From GCA-020352575 sp964600365 (lineage in GTDB: Bacteria; Actinomycetota; Acidimicrobiia; Spongiisociales; JAENVV01), in assembly GCA_964600365.1 (NCBI GenBank), contig CAZRJG010000057.1, positions 1 through 14,446 of the forward strand: DNA of 14,446 bases. The letters run 5' to 3'. The translations under genes were made by a program, and so were the position numbers. Below the pieces are notes generated by a model. It was not told where the DNA came from and searched no databases. It worked only from the letters and a program-made list of their open reading frames with translations. Below, one piece after another: positions 1 to 7,960 of this stretch; position 1 is the stretch's first letter; every line of letters begins with the position of its first letter.

Positions 1-939
1 ATCCTGCTTCCCTTCCTCATCTCGCGCACGGTCTTCGCCGGAGCCGGGAAGATCCACATGACGTCGCGGGGGCCCGTCTACGGGATGGCCCAGCGCGCCG
101 AACACATCTGGGAGGGCGTCTCGTCGGCGACGACCCGGAGCCGTCCGATCGTGAACACCCGCGACGAGCCCCATGCAGATGCCGAACGCTTCCGTCGGCT
201 CCACGTGATCGCCGGCGACTCGAACATGTCGGAGTACGCCACCTACCTCAAGGTCGGGGCGACCCTCGCAGTGCTCCAAATGATCGAAGACGGGGCCGTG
301 TTCAGGGATCTCACCCTCGAGAACCCCGTGAAGGCGCTGCGGCTCATCTCGCAGGACACGACCTGCCGGCGGCCGGTCCGCCTCGCAAACGGCCGCGAGC
401 TCTCGGCCCTCGACATCCAGTGGGAGTACCTCGAGCGAACGATCCGCCACAGTCGGAACCCCGGCTTCCCACCGCAGGTGGAGCGGGCGATCCGGATGTG
501 GGAACACGTGCTCACGAACCTCGAGAAGGACCCCCTCGGGCTCGATCGCGAGGTCGACTGGGTGATCAAACACCACGTGATCGAGCGCTACCGCGACCGG
601 TGGAACCTGCCACTCTCCAGCCCGAGGGTCGGGATGCTCGACCTGTCCTACCACCACGTGCACGCAGAACGGGGTGTCTTCGAGGTGCTCTCCCGGAGGG
701 GCCTCGTGGAGCGCATGGTCGACGACGACCGGATCGCCCGGGCAATGGAGGTGCCGCCCCAGACGACGCGGGCCCGACTCCGTGGCGCGTTCATCGCCGC
801 GGCCAAGGAGGCTCGTCGCGACTACACGGTGGACTGGGTCCACCTCAAGGTGAACGACCAGGCCCAGCGCACGGTGCTGTGCAAGGACCCCCTCGTTGCC
901 GTCGATGACCGGGTCGATAGGCTCATCGGCTCCCTCTGA
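1..939 (+). CDS. pafA: Pup--protein ligase PafA, C-terminal part (5' truncated)
   Basis: PafA uses ATP to join the C-terminal glutamate of Pup to lysines of target proteins, marking them for the actinobacterial proteasome. The reading frame is open from base 1, so the start lies upstream; 312 residues are visible, against about 450-480 for a whole PafA. The stretch SQRAEHIWEG-like (here AQRAEHIWEGVSSATTRSRP) followed by NTRDEPHADAE and GDSNMSE is close to PafA as I recall it from M. tuberculosis, and the C-terminal segment DWVHLKVNDQAQRTVLCKDP is also characteristic. These features separate it from the paralogous depupylase Dop. The N-terminal ATP-binding glutamates and catalytic aspartate are outside the window. 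pafB begins 44 bases after the stop, the usual actinobacterial order. No defect is visible in the part present. Confidence 0.94.
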   Translation: MLLPFLISRTVFAGAGKIHMTSRGPVYGMAQRAEHIWEGVSSATTRSRPIVNTRDEPHADAERFRRLHVIAGDSNMSEYATYLKVGATLAVLQMIEDGAVFRDLTLENPVKALRLISQDTTCRRPVRLANGRELSALDIQWEYLERTIRHSRNPGFPPQVERAIRMWEHVLTNLEKDPLGLDREVDWVIKHHVIERYRDRWNLPLSSPRVGMLDLSYHHVHAERGVFEVLSRRGLVERMVDDDRIARAMEVPPQTTRARLRGAFIAAAKEARRDYTVDWVHLKVNDQAQRTVLCKDPLVAVDDRVDRLIGSL

Positions 940-971
940 CGCGCCCCTTCCTTCGTGGCTCATCGACGTCG

Positions 972-977
972 TACCCT
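972..977 (+). promoter_or_regulatory. -10 hexamer TACCCT of a probable leaderless pafB promoter
   Basis: TACCCT fits the actinobacterial -10 consensus TANNNT and ends 6 bases before the ATG of pafB. At that distance transcription would start at or within a base or two of the start codon, giving a leaderless mRNA. No Shine-Dalgarno sequence precedes the ATG. No convincing -35 element is visible. The same layout recurs before four other genes in the window, which raises confidence. Confidence 0.5.
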
Positions 978-983
978 TGCGGC

Positions 984-1883
984 ATGCGTCGGGTGCTCGA
1001 GCGACTTCTCAACCTGCTGGCTTTCCTCCGCACCACGTCGCGTCCGGTGACCGCAGAGGAGATCAGGTTCACGGTGGCGGGTTACGACACCGAGAACGAT
1101 CAGGCGTTCCGGCGGATGTTCGAGCGCGACAAGGATCTGTTGCGCTCCATGGGCGTCCCCCTCACGACGGTGGAGGACGAGGACGGTGCTGCCTACGTCC
1201 TGCCGGCGGACGAGTACGAGATGCCCGACCCGGGATTCACCGAGGAGGAACGGGCAGCGCTGTGGCTGGCGCATCGCATCGCATCACTGGGTGGGACGGG
1301 CTTGGGGGAGGAGACCCTCTACAAACTCGGGGGAGCCGAGGCCGGCGCACCGCCGGGCGTCGGCCTCGAGTTGGGGGGTGAGCGGGAGGCTCTCGGCATC
1401 GCGTTCTCGGCCATCACCGAACGACGCCGCCTGTCGTTCCGGCATCGTGGCGTCCGGCGACTCGTCGAACCGTATGGGGTGCTCCACCAGCGCGGGCACT
1501 GGTACCTGGCTGCGGGCACCGATGATGGGCCCCGGGCCTTCCGGACCGATCGCTGTTCGGACTGGTCGGTCGTGGGTCCGACGGGGGCTTTCGAACGACC
1601 GGCTGGCTTCGACCTGAGGTCCGCAGTGCCCCTCCATCCGTGGGAGGCGGGGGACGAGACCACGAAGGCCACGGTGCGGTTCGCGGAAGCCGAACGATGG
1701 TGGGTGGAACGACAGCTCCCCGGTAGCCGGCTGCGCGCAGTCGAGGGTGGCTTCGAGGTCGAACTCGCGGCGGCGAACGCCGAGGCCCTCGTGTCATGGG
1801 TCCTCGAGTTCGGAGCGGGCGCCGAAGTGATCGCTCCGGAAGCGATCCGGCGGATGCTCGTGGAACGGGTACAGCGGGCATGA
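984..1883 (+). CDS. pafB: WYL-domain transcriptional regulator PafB
   Basis: A 299-residue DNA-binding protein of the PafB/PafC family. In mycobacteria PafB and PafC act together as the activator of the LexA-independent DNA-damage response; that role is inferred here by homology and position. The N-terminal part (about residues 5-60, starting MRRVLERLLNLLAFL) looks like the winged-helix region of this family. The WYL domain fills the C-terminal half, with the motif HWYLAAGTD and W-Y-L at residues 173-175. The gene follows pafA by 44 bases and overlaps pafC by ATGA, so the two regulators are translationally coupled. The ATG at 984 is chosen because the family begins with this helix and because a TANNNT hexamer sits 6 bases upstream. 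The sensor ligand is not evident from the sequence. Confidence 0.9.
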   Translation: MRRVLERLLNLLAFLRTTSRPVTAEEIRFTVAGYDTENDQAFRRMFERDKDLLRSMGVPLTTVEDEDGAAYVLPADEYEMPDPGFTEEERAALWLAHRIASLGGTGLGEETLYKLGGAEAGAPPGVGLELGGEREALGIAFSAITERRRLSFRHRGVRRLVEPYGVLHQRGHWYLAAGTDDGPRAFRTDRCSDWSVVGPTGAFERPAGFDLRSAVPLHPWEAGDETTKATVRFAEAERWWVERQLPGSRLRAVEGGFEVELAAANAEALVSWVLEFGAGAEVIAPEAIRRMLVERVQRA

Positions 1884-2824
1884 GCGAGAAGACCGCACGG
1901 CGCCTCACGAGGATCCTCACGATGCTCCCGTGGGTCATCGCCCATCCGGGAACGACCGTTGACGAGGTCTGCGCTCGATTCGGGTACACCCGGAGGCAGC
2001 TGGTCGAGGATCTCGATCTCGTGTTCGTCTGTGGCCTCCCGGGGTACGGGCCCGGGGAGTTGATGGTGGCCTACGTCGACGACGACGAGGTCGTCGTCGA
2101 CATGGCCGACTACTTCGCGTCGCCGTTGCGCCTCGGGCCTGAGGAGGCGCTCGCCCTGCTCGCTTCTGGCCTCACCCTGCAGTCGGCCGGCGGGGGCACC
2201 GCTGCGCTCGACTCAGCGCTCGAGAAGCTACGGACCTCGCTCGCCGGCGGCGATGGGGATGTCATCGCAGTCACCGTCCAAGCCGACGTGGACCTCGTCG
2301 CCAGACTCAGGACGGCGGTAGAGGCACACCGGGTGGTCAGGCTCACCTACACCTCGCTCGGCAAGCAGGAGACCACGACCCGAGACGTCGAACCGTGGCA
2401 GGTGGTCTCGGCCCGGGGCCAATGGTATCTCAATGCCTGGTGCCGACGGTCACAGGCGGCACGTCGGTTCCGCGTTGATCGGATCCGCGACCTCGAGATG
2501 ACCGAGGAGGACTTCCAGCCACCGTTGGAACTCCCCGATTCAGCGACCGCCTACGTGCCGTCCGACGACGACGTCGTGGCCACGCTGCGCCTCGGGCCGG
2601 GGGCTCGATGGGTGGCGGACTACTACGAGGTGCACGTCGTCGACGACGGTGACGGCGCGCTCGTCATCGAGGTGGCAGCCCCACGTCCGCAGGTCCTCGC
2701 AACCCTCCTTCTCCGACTCGGTGACGACGCCGAACTCCTCGAGGGGGAGGCCGTCAGGGAGACGCTGGATGAGCTCCGGGCGGAGATCCTTTCCAACTAC
2801 GCCACCGAGCCCCCGCCTCGCTAG
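1880..2824 (+). CDS. pafC: WYL-domain transcriptional regulator PafC
   Basis: A 314-residue WYL-domain regulator, partner of PafB. Residues 1-60 (MSEKTARRLTRILTMLPWVI, then a GYTRRQLVEDLDLV-type recognition segment) look like the HTH domain. The WYL domain has QWYLNAWC with W-Y-L at residues 182-184, followed by RRFRVDRIRDLE, typical of the family. The frame stays open upstream to 1796, but the ATG at 1880 is preferred: it overlaps the pafB stop by ATGA and gives the normal family N-terminus. The gene ends in TAG, which matters for judging the in-frame TAG in nadK. Known members work as a PafB-PafC pair (or as a fused protein) that activates DNA-repair genes. The pairing is clear from the sequence, the regulon is not. 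Confidence 0.9.
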   Translation: MSEKTARRLTRILTMLPWVIAHPGTTVDEVCARFGYTRRQLVEDLDLVFVCGLPGYGPGELMVAYVDDDEVVVDMADYFASPLRLGPEEALALLASGLTLQSAGGGTAALDSALEKLRTSLAGGDGDVIAVTVQADVDLVARLRTAVEAHRVVRLTYTSLGKQETTTRDVEPWQVVSARGQWYLNAWCRRSQAARRFRVDRIRDLEMTEEDFQPPLELPDSATAYVPSDDDVVATLRLGPGARWVADYYEVHVVDDGDGALVIEVAAPRPQVLATLLLRLGDDAELLEGEAVRETLDELRAEILSNYATEPPPR

Positions 2825-2893
2825 GTGGGATTTCCTCAAGGAGACTCGCCGAGCGCCGATATGGAGGGGGAGCGTAGGAAGCACCCCCTGACC

Positions 2894-3178
2894 ATGACCA
2901 CCATCAAGACCACGTGCCCCCTCTGCGGAACCGTCGAGCTCGGCGTCCAGCAGGTGCTCCTCGAACTCCCTGAGGGGGGTGACGAGGGGCGCTACTCGTT
3001 CGTGTGCCCCTCGTGCTTCGAGGTACGAGCCAGGTCGGCGGGAACGCGGATCGTGCTCTTGTTGCGGGCAGCGGGCGTCGTACCGAATGCCCACCCCGCG
3101 CATCCGATCACCGAAGCTGAGATCGCTGCGTTCGCCGCCGCCATCCGAGCGGAGCCGGCCCCGACCCGCATCCTCTGA
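2894..3178 (+). CDS. Small zinc-ribbon protein, function unknown
   Basis: Not recognised as a named family. From the ATG at 2894 it is 94 residues. Two CxxC pairs, CPLC near residues 7-10 and CPSC about 33 residues later, form a likely four-cysteine zinc ribbon. Between them is an LELPEGG-type strand-rich stretch, and after them a basic and hydrophobic region (EVRARSAGTRIVLLLRAAG) and a C-terminal helix rich in Ala and Glu. The start is uncertain: GTG at 2825 (directly after pafC) and ATG at 2861 are in frame. ATG 2894 is preferred because the fold begins immediately after it, but its only Shine-Dalgarno-like match (AGGAAG at 2876-2881) is 12 bases away. It sits between pafC and the tat genes on the same strand. 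No promoter stands out, so it is probably co-transcribed with pafBC. Confidence 0.65.
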   Translation: MTTIKTTCPLCGTVELGVQQVLLELPEGGDEGRYSFVCPSCFEVRARSAGTRIVLLLRAAGVVPNAHPAHPITEAEIAAFAAAIRAEPAPTRIL

Positions 3179-3205
3179 GGTCGAGGAGCACGGGCGCCGA
3201 GGGGA

Positions 3206-3211
3206 TACACT
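3206..3211 (+). promoter_or_regulatory. -10 hexamer TACACT of a probable leaderless tat operon promoter
   Basis: TACACT matches TANNNT and ends 7 bases before the GTG at 3219. This predicts a transcript starting at the start codon for the tat-helY-kinase run. The best ribosome-binding candidate, GGGGA at 3201-3205, lies inside or before this hexamer and so would not be in the transcript. No clear -35 element. Confidence 0.5.
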
Positions 3212-3218
3212 CCGGCTC

Positions 3219-3746
3219 GTGCCATCCATCAACGGTGCCGAATACCTCGTCATCCTCGTGGTGGCCCTCCTCGTGTTCGGGCCCCATCGCCTTCCCGAGC
3301 TCACCTACAAGTTGGGCGGATGGGTGCGCGAGATCCGCAAGGTCGCACACGACTTCCGCACCGCCCTTGAGGCGGAGGTGGGCGACTTCTCCCAGCCCCT
3401 GGCGGACCTCAAGGCCACCCGTGAGGGCATCGAACGCCCGCTGCGGGACCTGACCTCGCCGTTGCCCGGGAAGCCGGTTTCGCCCGGTGGCCCCACGGAT
3501 GCGCCACCCGAGGGCGCGTCGGCAGACACGGGGGCCGCCGAGCCCACCGAGGGGGTCTCGCCGACCTCCGAGGTCCCGGCTCCCGAACCCGACCCCGCGC
3601 CCGAAGGAGATGACGTCGCCACGGCGTCCGGCGGGATGCTCGAATGGAAGGGCCCGGTCCATTCGTCCGGACCGACCCCCGACGACGCCCGGGCCGACTT
3701 CGAGGCCCTGTCGTCGGCAGAGGGTGACGATGAGGATGCGCCATGA
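3219..3746 (+). CDS. Sec-independent translocase TatA/TatB-family protein (TatB-like)
   Basis: A single-span Tat component of 175 residues. The layout is a short periplasmic N-terminus (VPSINGAEY), one membrane helix (about 9-20, YLVILVVALLVF), the FGPHRLPEL hinge at 20-28, an amphipathic helix (about 29-52, KLGGWVREIRKVAHDFRTAL), and a long Pro/Gly/Glu-rich cytoplasmic tail. Glu8 and the GP pair in the hinge are TatB features, since TatA usually has a different polar residue at 8 and FGxxKLPEL. The length also suits TatB. In M. tuberculosis the gene at this place is called tatA, so the subtype is open. Start: the GTG at 3219 gives the family N-terminus and has a -10 hexamer 7 bases upstream. 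It overlaps tatC by ATGA. Confidence 0.87.
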   Translation: MPSINGAEYLVILVVALLVFGPHRLPELTYKLGGWVREIRKVAHDFRTALEAEVGDFSQPLADLKATREGIERPLRDLTSPLPGKPVSPGGPTDAPPEGASADTGAAEPTEGVSPTSEVPAPEPDPAPEGDDVATASGGMLEWKGPVHSSGPTPDDARADFEALSSAEGDDEDAP

Positions 3747-4501
3747 GTGACGCCACGGCAGAGGGAACGGAGGGGCGACGGGAGTCCGAGGACCGTCCGC
3801 AGAAGACCGCGACGATCCTTGAGCACCTGGTCGAACTCCGAAACCGCCTGTTCAAGTCGTCGATCGCGCTCGTCATCGGCGTGGGGATCGGGCTGCTCTT
3901 CTATCAGCAGCTCTTCGACCTCATCGCCCGACCGTACCTCCAGGTCTTCCCCGACGGGAGCCTCCAGGCCATCCGGGCGGCTGAGCCGTTCTCGGTTGCG
4001 ATGCGGGTGTCCGGGTTCGCAGGGTTCCTGCTCGCCAGCCCCGTCATCTTCTACCAACTGTGGTCGTTCATCGCGCCGGGGCTCACGAGGCGGGAGAGGC
4101 GTTGGACCCTGCCGATCGTCGTCGCGCTCGTGGTGCTCTTCGTCACGGGGGTGATCTTCTCCTACTCCATCCTCCCGCGGGCACTCGAGGTCCTCGGCGG
4201 CTTCCTCGACGTCGAGTACCAGCCAGCCATCGGCGAGTACGTGTCGTTCGCACTGCGCTTCCTGCTCGTGTTCGGGCTCACGTTTGAATTCCCCGTCTTC
4301 CTGTTCGCCGGAGCGGCGGCTGGGTTCATCTCCTCGGAGCGCCTCCGCACGAGTCGGCGGTGGGCGTTCCTCATCATCGTGGTCGTGTCTGCGGCCGCCA
4401 CGCCGACCGGTGATGCCTTCACCCTCTTCGTGCTCGCCGGCCCCCTCTACGCCCTCTACGAGGTGACGATCCTCCTCATTCGCCTCATCCTCAGGAAATG
4501 A
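3743..4501 (+). CDS. tatC: Twin-arginine translocase subunit TatC
   Basis: TatC is the multi-span inner-membrane receptor that recognises twin-arginine signal peptides and, with TatA/TatB, exports folded proteins. The 252-residue protein starts with a charged cytoplasmic tail of about 25 residues, then the family motif EHLVELRNR (27-35). Six hydrophobic segments follow, at about 38-56, 88-110, 122-142, 168-195, 206-220 and 226-248. The conserved glutamate in FEFP (residue 182) is present. The loop before the last helix reads ATPTGDAFT in place of the E. coli TPPD-type motif. The ATG overlaps the stop of the upstream Tat gene by 4 bases, and its own stop overlaps the helicase ATG in the same way, so the three genes are probably one coupled unit. 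Confidence 0.94.
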   Translation: MSDATAEGTEGRRESEDRPQKTATILEHLVELRNRLFKSSIALVIGVGIGLLFYQQLFDLIARPYLQVFPDGSLQAIRAAEPFSVAMRVSGFAGFLLASPVIFYQLWSFIAPGLTRRERRWTLPIVVALVVLFVTGVIFSYSILPRALEVLGGFLDVEYQPAIGEYVSFALRFLLVFGLTFEFPVFLFAGAAAGFISSERLRTSRRWAFLIIVVVSAAATPTGDAFTLFVLAGPLYALYEVTILLIRLILRK

Positions 4502-7026
4502 GTCTCGAGGCCTATCTGGCGGGCCTCCCGTTCACGCCGGATCGTTTCCAGCGCGACGCCATCGGCGCCATCGGCCGGGGCGCGAGCGTGGTGGTGACCG
4601 CGCCAACCGGTGCGGGCAAGACCGTCATTGCCGAAGCGGCGGTCCACCTCTCCCTCGAGGGTGGAGGCCGCACCTTCTACACGACTCCCATCAAGGCGCT
4701 CTCGAACCAGAAGTTCGCAGACCTCCAACACGCATACGGCCCGGATCGCGTGGGCCTGCTCACGGGTGACAACAGCATCAACGGGGACGCACCCATCGTG
4801 GTCATGACGACCGAGGTGCTCCGCAACATGATCCATGCCCGGTCCGACGCCCTCAACGACCTTCGGATCGTGGTCCTCGACGAGGTGCACTTCCTCGGGG
4901 ATCGGTCCCGAGGAGCTGTCTGGGAGGAGATCATCATCCATGCGCCCCAGACGGCGCAGCTCGTGTGCCTCTCGGCGACCATCGCCAACCCAGAAGAGCT
5001 CACCGACTGGATCCGCGCGCGGAGGGGCGAGGTCGAGCTCGTAGTCGAGGACCATCGCCCGGTCCCGCTCGAACCCCTCTACGCCCTGAAGGACCGTTGG
5101 AAGGACGATCGTGTCGAGTTCCTACCCATGCTGCGGGACGGCAAGGCGGCGCCCGACGTCCTCCGGCGACTCTCGGCGAGCACAGGACGGGCACGCCGAG
5201 GGGGCTCAGCCCCTCGTCGGTGGGTCGGACCCCGCCGCATCGAGACCGTGGAGAAGCTCCGCGACCAGGGGCTCACCCCAGCGATCTACTTCATCTTCTC
5301 TCGGCGCGGTTGTGCCGATGCCGCCGCCTCGGTCGGGGCCGCATCGCCGAAGAAGCCCTCGGAGGTGATCGACCGGATCCATGAGGTGGTGGATCGGCAT
5401 GTGGCACACCTTTCCGACGCCGACCTGGCAGTCCTCGACTTCGGGCTCTGGAGATCCCAGTTGGAGCGGGGCGTGGCCGCCCACCACGCGGGGATGGTCC
5501 CGGCGTTCAAGGAGGCAGTTGAAGAGCTGTTCGTCTCGCACCTCCTCGATGTGGTCTTTGCAACCGAGACCCTTGCGGTCGGGATCAACATGCCGGCGCG
5601 CACGGTCGTCCTCGAACACCTCACGAAGTTCACCGGCGAGTCGCACGAACTCATGACGGCTTCGGAGTTCACCCAGTTGACCGGACGTGCGGGACGGCGC
5701 GGCATCGACGAGGTCGGCTACGGGGTGGTGCTCCACTCACCGTGGGTGCGGTTCGAGAAGGTGGCCGCGCTCGCGGCCGCAGGCGCGACCCAACTCGAGA
5801 GCACCTTCCGACCCACCTACAACATGGCGGTGAACCTCGTTGCCAACCACGACCGCGACGACGCCGAGGCGCTGCTTCGCGCCAGCCTTGCCCAGTTCCA
5901 GCGTGATGCCCGGCGGGTGGGGGAGTCCGACCGGGTCGTCGACGCCAGAGAGGCCCTCGACCGGGTGCGTTCGGAGGCGGAGTGCGAGTTCGGCAGCGTT
6001 CGTGACTACCTCGCTTCGTCCACGGCTGAGGGCACGGCAGCTGAGGTGTTCGAAGCGATGCGTCCCGGCGACGTGATCGATGTGCCGGGTGGCCGGCGTC
6101 CCGGTCGCTACGTGCTGTTGCGGCGTGAGCTCGGAGATCGCCCCCGACTGCACGTCCTGTCCTCGGGTGGAAAGGAGGCCGCGCTCGGGCCGCGCGACCT
6201 CCCCCCTGGTAGCGCCGTGCTGGGGGCGGTCCGGTGGTCCGGCGCCTTTCGTCCCCGTGACCGGCACTTCCGGCAGCAGACCGTGCAGCAGCTCAGGCGG
6301 TTCCGGGCATCCGAGCACCGACCGATCGACCTGCAGGGCTCCTCATCCGAGGAGGTGCACCCGGTCGCAGGCTGTCCGGACCTCGAACGCCACCTCGACG
6401 CCCTGCGCCGCGAACGTCGCCTCGAAGAAGTACTCGAGCGGCTCGGAGCGGAGTCCGAGCGGCCCCTCGTGGAGGAGTTCCACGCCGTCCTCGCGCTCCT
6501 CGAGGGGCGCGGCTACCTCGAGGGGTGGCAGCTCCGCCCGCCGGGATCGCGGCTTCGTCGTATCTACTCCGAACGAGACCTCCTCGTGAGCGAGTGCATC
6601 CGGAGCGGTGTGCTCGATGACCTCGGCCCGGCCGAGTTCGCCGCGGTGTGCTCAGGTTTCGTGTTCGAGCCGCGAGCCGAGGAGATCCCCGACGCGCATC
6701 CCACGGTCCGGACGGAGCAGAGCGGGACGACCGTGCGGGACCTGTGGCGGGACATCACGGCCGAGGAGCGGGCCGCTCGACTGCCGCTCACCAGCCCTCC
6801 GGAGTTCGGGTTCGCGAGCATCGCGTACGCGTGGGCACAGGGCGCTGAACTCGACGACCTCATCGATGGTGTCCCGCTGTCGCCGGGTGACTTCGTTCGC
6901 ATCCTCCGGCAACTGCTCGACCTCATCCGCCAGATCCGCGATGCCGAGCCAACGCTCGGCGGCGTTGCCTCGGCGACGCTCCAGCGCCTCGACCGTGGGA
7001 TCGTCATGACGGGGGGCGTGGCGTGA
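4498..7026 (+). CDS. helY: DEVH-box superfamily 2 helicase, HelY/Ski2/Mtr4-like
   Basis: An 842-residue ATP-dependent RNA/DNA helicase of the Ski2-Mtr4 type. Motifs in order: Q-motif region FTPDRFQRDAI (12-22), Walker A APTGAGKT (35-42), TTPIKALSNQK (62-72), the DEVH box (128-131), SAT motif III (159-161), a second RecA domain with FIFSRRGC, TETLAVGINMPARTVV, and the QLTGRAGRRG motif VI at 393-402. The C-terminal third has the FRPTYNMAVNLV segment of the winged-helix region and a DSHCT-like end (about 710-842). A basic stretch rich in Arg (about residues 225-250) separates the two RecA domains. Length is close to M. tuberculosis HelY (about 900). tatC-helY adjacency is conserved in mycobacteria. 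It overlaps its neighbours on both sides (ATGA, GTGA). A role in RNA turnover is family inference. Confidence 0.92.
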   Translation: MSLEAYLAGLPFTPDRFQRDAIGAIGRGASVVVTAPTGAGKTVIAEAAVHLSLEGGGRTFYTTPIKALSNQKFADLQHAYGPDRVGLLTGDNSINGDAPIVVMTTEVLRNMIHARSDALNDLRIVVLDEVHFLGDRSRGAVWEEIIIHAPQTAQLVCLSATIANPEELTDWIRARRGEVELVVEDHRPVPLEPLYALKDRWKDDRVEFLPMLRDGKAAPDVLRRLSASTGRARRGGSAPRRWVGPRRIETVEKLRDQGLTPAIYFIFSRRGCADAAASVGAASPKKPSEVIDRIHEVVDRHVAHLSDADLAVLDFGLWRSQLERGVAAHHAGMVPAFKEAVEELFVSHLLDVVFATETLAVGINMPARTVVLEHLTKFTGESHELMTASEFTQLTGRAGRRGIDEVGYGVVLHSPWVRFEKVAALAAAGATQLESTFRPTYNMAVNLVANHDRDDAEALLRASLAQFQRDARRVGESDRVVDAREALDRVRSEAECEFGSVRDYLASSTAEGTAAEVFEAMRPGDVIDVPGGRRPGRYVLLRRELGDRPRLHVLSSGGKEAALGPRDLPPGSAVLGAVRWSGAFRPRDRHFRQQTVQQLRRFRASEHRPIDLQGSSSEEVHPVAGCPDLERHLDALRRERRLEEVLERLGAESERPLVEEFHAVLALLEGRGYLEGWQLRPPGSRLRRIYSERDLLVSECIRSGVLDDLGPAEFAAVCSGFVFEPRAEEIPDAHPTVRTEQSGTTVRDLWRDITAEERAARLPLTSPPEFGFASIAYAWAQGAELDDLIDGVPLSPGDFVRILRQLLDLIRQIRDAEPTLGGVASATLQRLDRGIVMTGGVA

Positions 7027-7892
7027 TCTGGGCACTCGCGGTGGGACGGGACGCCACCAAGGCCGGACGGCAGGCCCTGCGAGCCGTGCGTTCGACGGGT
7101 GAAGAGGGCCGCCTCCTCCCGAACAATGGCCGAGACCAACTCGCCGCCGGCGTGCGGGAGGCAGGGAGGCGGGGAGAGCGGATCCTCGTCGTGGGCGGAG
7201 ACGGCACCCTCAACCTCGTGGCCAACACCCTGCTCGCCGACCCGCCGGCCGAACCCCCGACGATCGGTGTCGTGCCGGCGGGCACGGGCTCGGACTTCGC
7301 CCGGATGTTCGCCATCCCCACGCATGTCGAGGGAGCGGTGGAGAAGGCCTTGTATGGCGAGGCGTATCCCACGGACGCCATGGAGCTCACCGGGCCGTGG
7401 GGGACGCGCCGGGGTCTGAACGTGTTCGAGGCCGGACTCGGGGCGAGCACCGTGGCCTGGGCGGACCGGCTGCCGCGGTGGGTGGGACCGGTCAAGTACG
7501 AACTCGCCTTCTGGCTTGCGCTTCCCACCTTCCGCCCCGGATCGTTCGTCCTCGAGGTGGAGGGCCGAACCTTCGAGGGGGGCGGGCTCGTGGTCGTTGC
7601 GGCCAACGGCGAGTTCTTCGGCGGCGGGATGCGGATCGCTCCGAAGGCATCGCTCGTGGACGGTGCCTTTGACATGATCGTGGTGGATGCTCCTCGACGT
7701 GAGGCCTTCTCGTTGTTCCCGCGCATGAAGCAGGGCCTGCACCTGACCCATCCGGGCGTCAGGAGGGTGACCACCCCGTGGTTCCGCCTCACAACGGACC
7801 CTGCCTGGCCGTGCGAGGTCGATGGTGAATCGCTTGGGTCGGCACCCGTGGAGGGCAGGATCCTCCCGGCCGCCCTCGTCATGCGTGTGTGA
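7023..7892 (+). CDS. Diacylglycerol/sphingosine-kinase-family lipid kinase (DagK/LCB5 type)
   Basis: A 289-residue soluble lipid kinase of the DAGK catalytic family, likely to phosphorylate diacylglycerol or a related lipid at the inner face of the membrane with ATP. The nucleotide-binding motif GGDGT is at residues 58-62, followed by VVPAGTGSDFAR (phosphate loop) and the substrate-domain motifs ANGEFFGGGMRIAPKASLVDG and DGE near the C-terminus. GGDGT is shared with NAD kinase, but the rest is clearly DAGK-like. The GTG start at 7023 overlaps the helicase stop by GTGA and has GGGGGG at 7011-7016, 6 bases upstream, as a Shine-Dalgarno. The exact lipid substrate cannot be told from sequence. 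Position at the end of the tat-helY run suggests co-transcription. Confidence 0.87.
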   Translation: MIWALAVGRDATKAGRQALRAVRSTGEEGRLLPNNGRDQLAAGVREAGRRGERILVVGGDGTLNLVANTLLADPPAEPPTIGVVPAGTGSDFARMFAIPTHVEGAVEKALYGEAYPTDAMELTGPWGTRRGLNVFEAGLGASTVAWADRLPRWVGPVKYELAFWLALPTFRPGSFVLEVEGRTFEGGGLVVVAANGEFFGGGMRIAPKASLVDGAFDMIVVDAPRREAFSLFPRMKQGLHLTHPGVRRVTTPWFRLTTDPAWPCEVDGESLGSAPVEGRILPAALVMRV

Positions 7893-7920
7893 GGGTGGCG
7901 TCTGCAGGCCACACCGTCGA

Positions 7921-7926
7921 TATACT
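7921..7926 (+). promoter_or_regulatory. -10 hexamer TATACT, promoter for the DUF4193 gene
   Basis: TATACT is a near-consensus -10 element in the 68-base gap after the lipid kinase gene. Unlike the other promoters in the window it lies 34 bases before the start codon, so transcription from about 7933 would give a leader of some 28 bases that contains the strong Shine-Dalgarno site. A -35 element is not clear. Confidence 0.55.
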
Positions 7927-7946
7927 CCCGCCGCGCCGACCCCCCT

Positions 7947-7954
7947 GGGAGGAG
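7947..7954 (+). promoter_or_regulatory. Strong Shine-Dalgarno GGGAGGAG that sets the start of the DUF4193 gene
   Basis: GGGAGGAG ends 6 bases before the GTG at 7961. It decides the start: the reading frame is open further upstream to 7889, but that would run through the promoter. This is one of the best ribosome-binding sites in the window and suggests a well-translated protein. Confidence 0.7.
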
Positions 7955-7960
7955 CCAAAC

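Noticed and set aside
1..939. Assignment as depupylase Dop in place of PafA
   Set aside because: The AEHIWEGVSSATTRSRP segment and the C-terminal KVNDQAQRTVLCKDP match PafA, and pafBC follow directly.
2540..4057. Long minus-strand frames opposite pafC and the tat genes
   Set aside because: Typical GC-rich antisense shadows: no recognisable domains, and they run opposite well-conserved genes.
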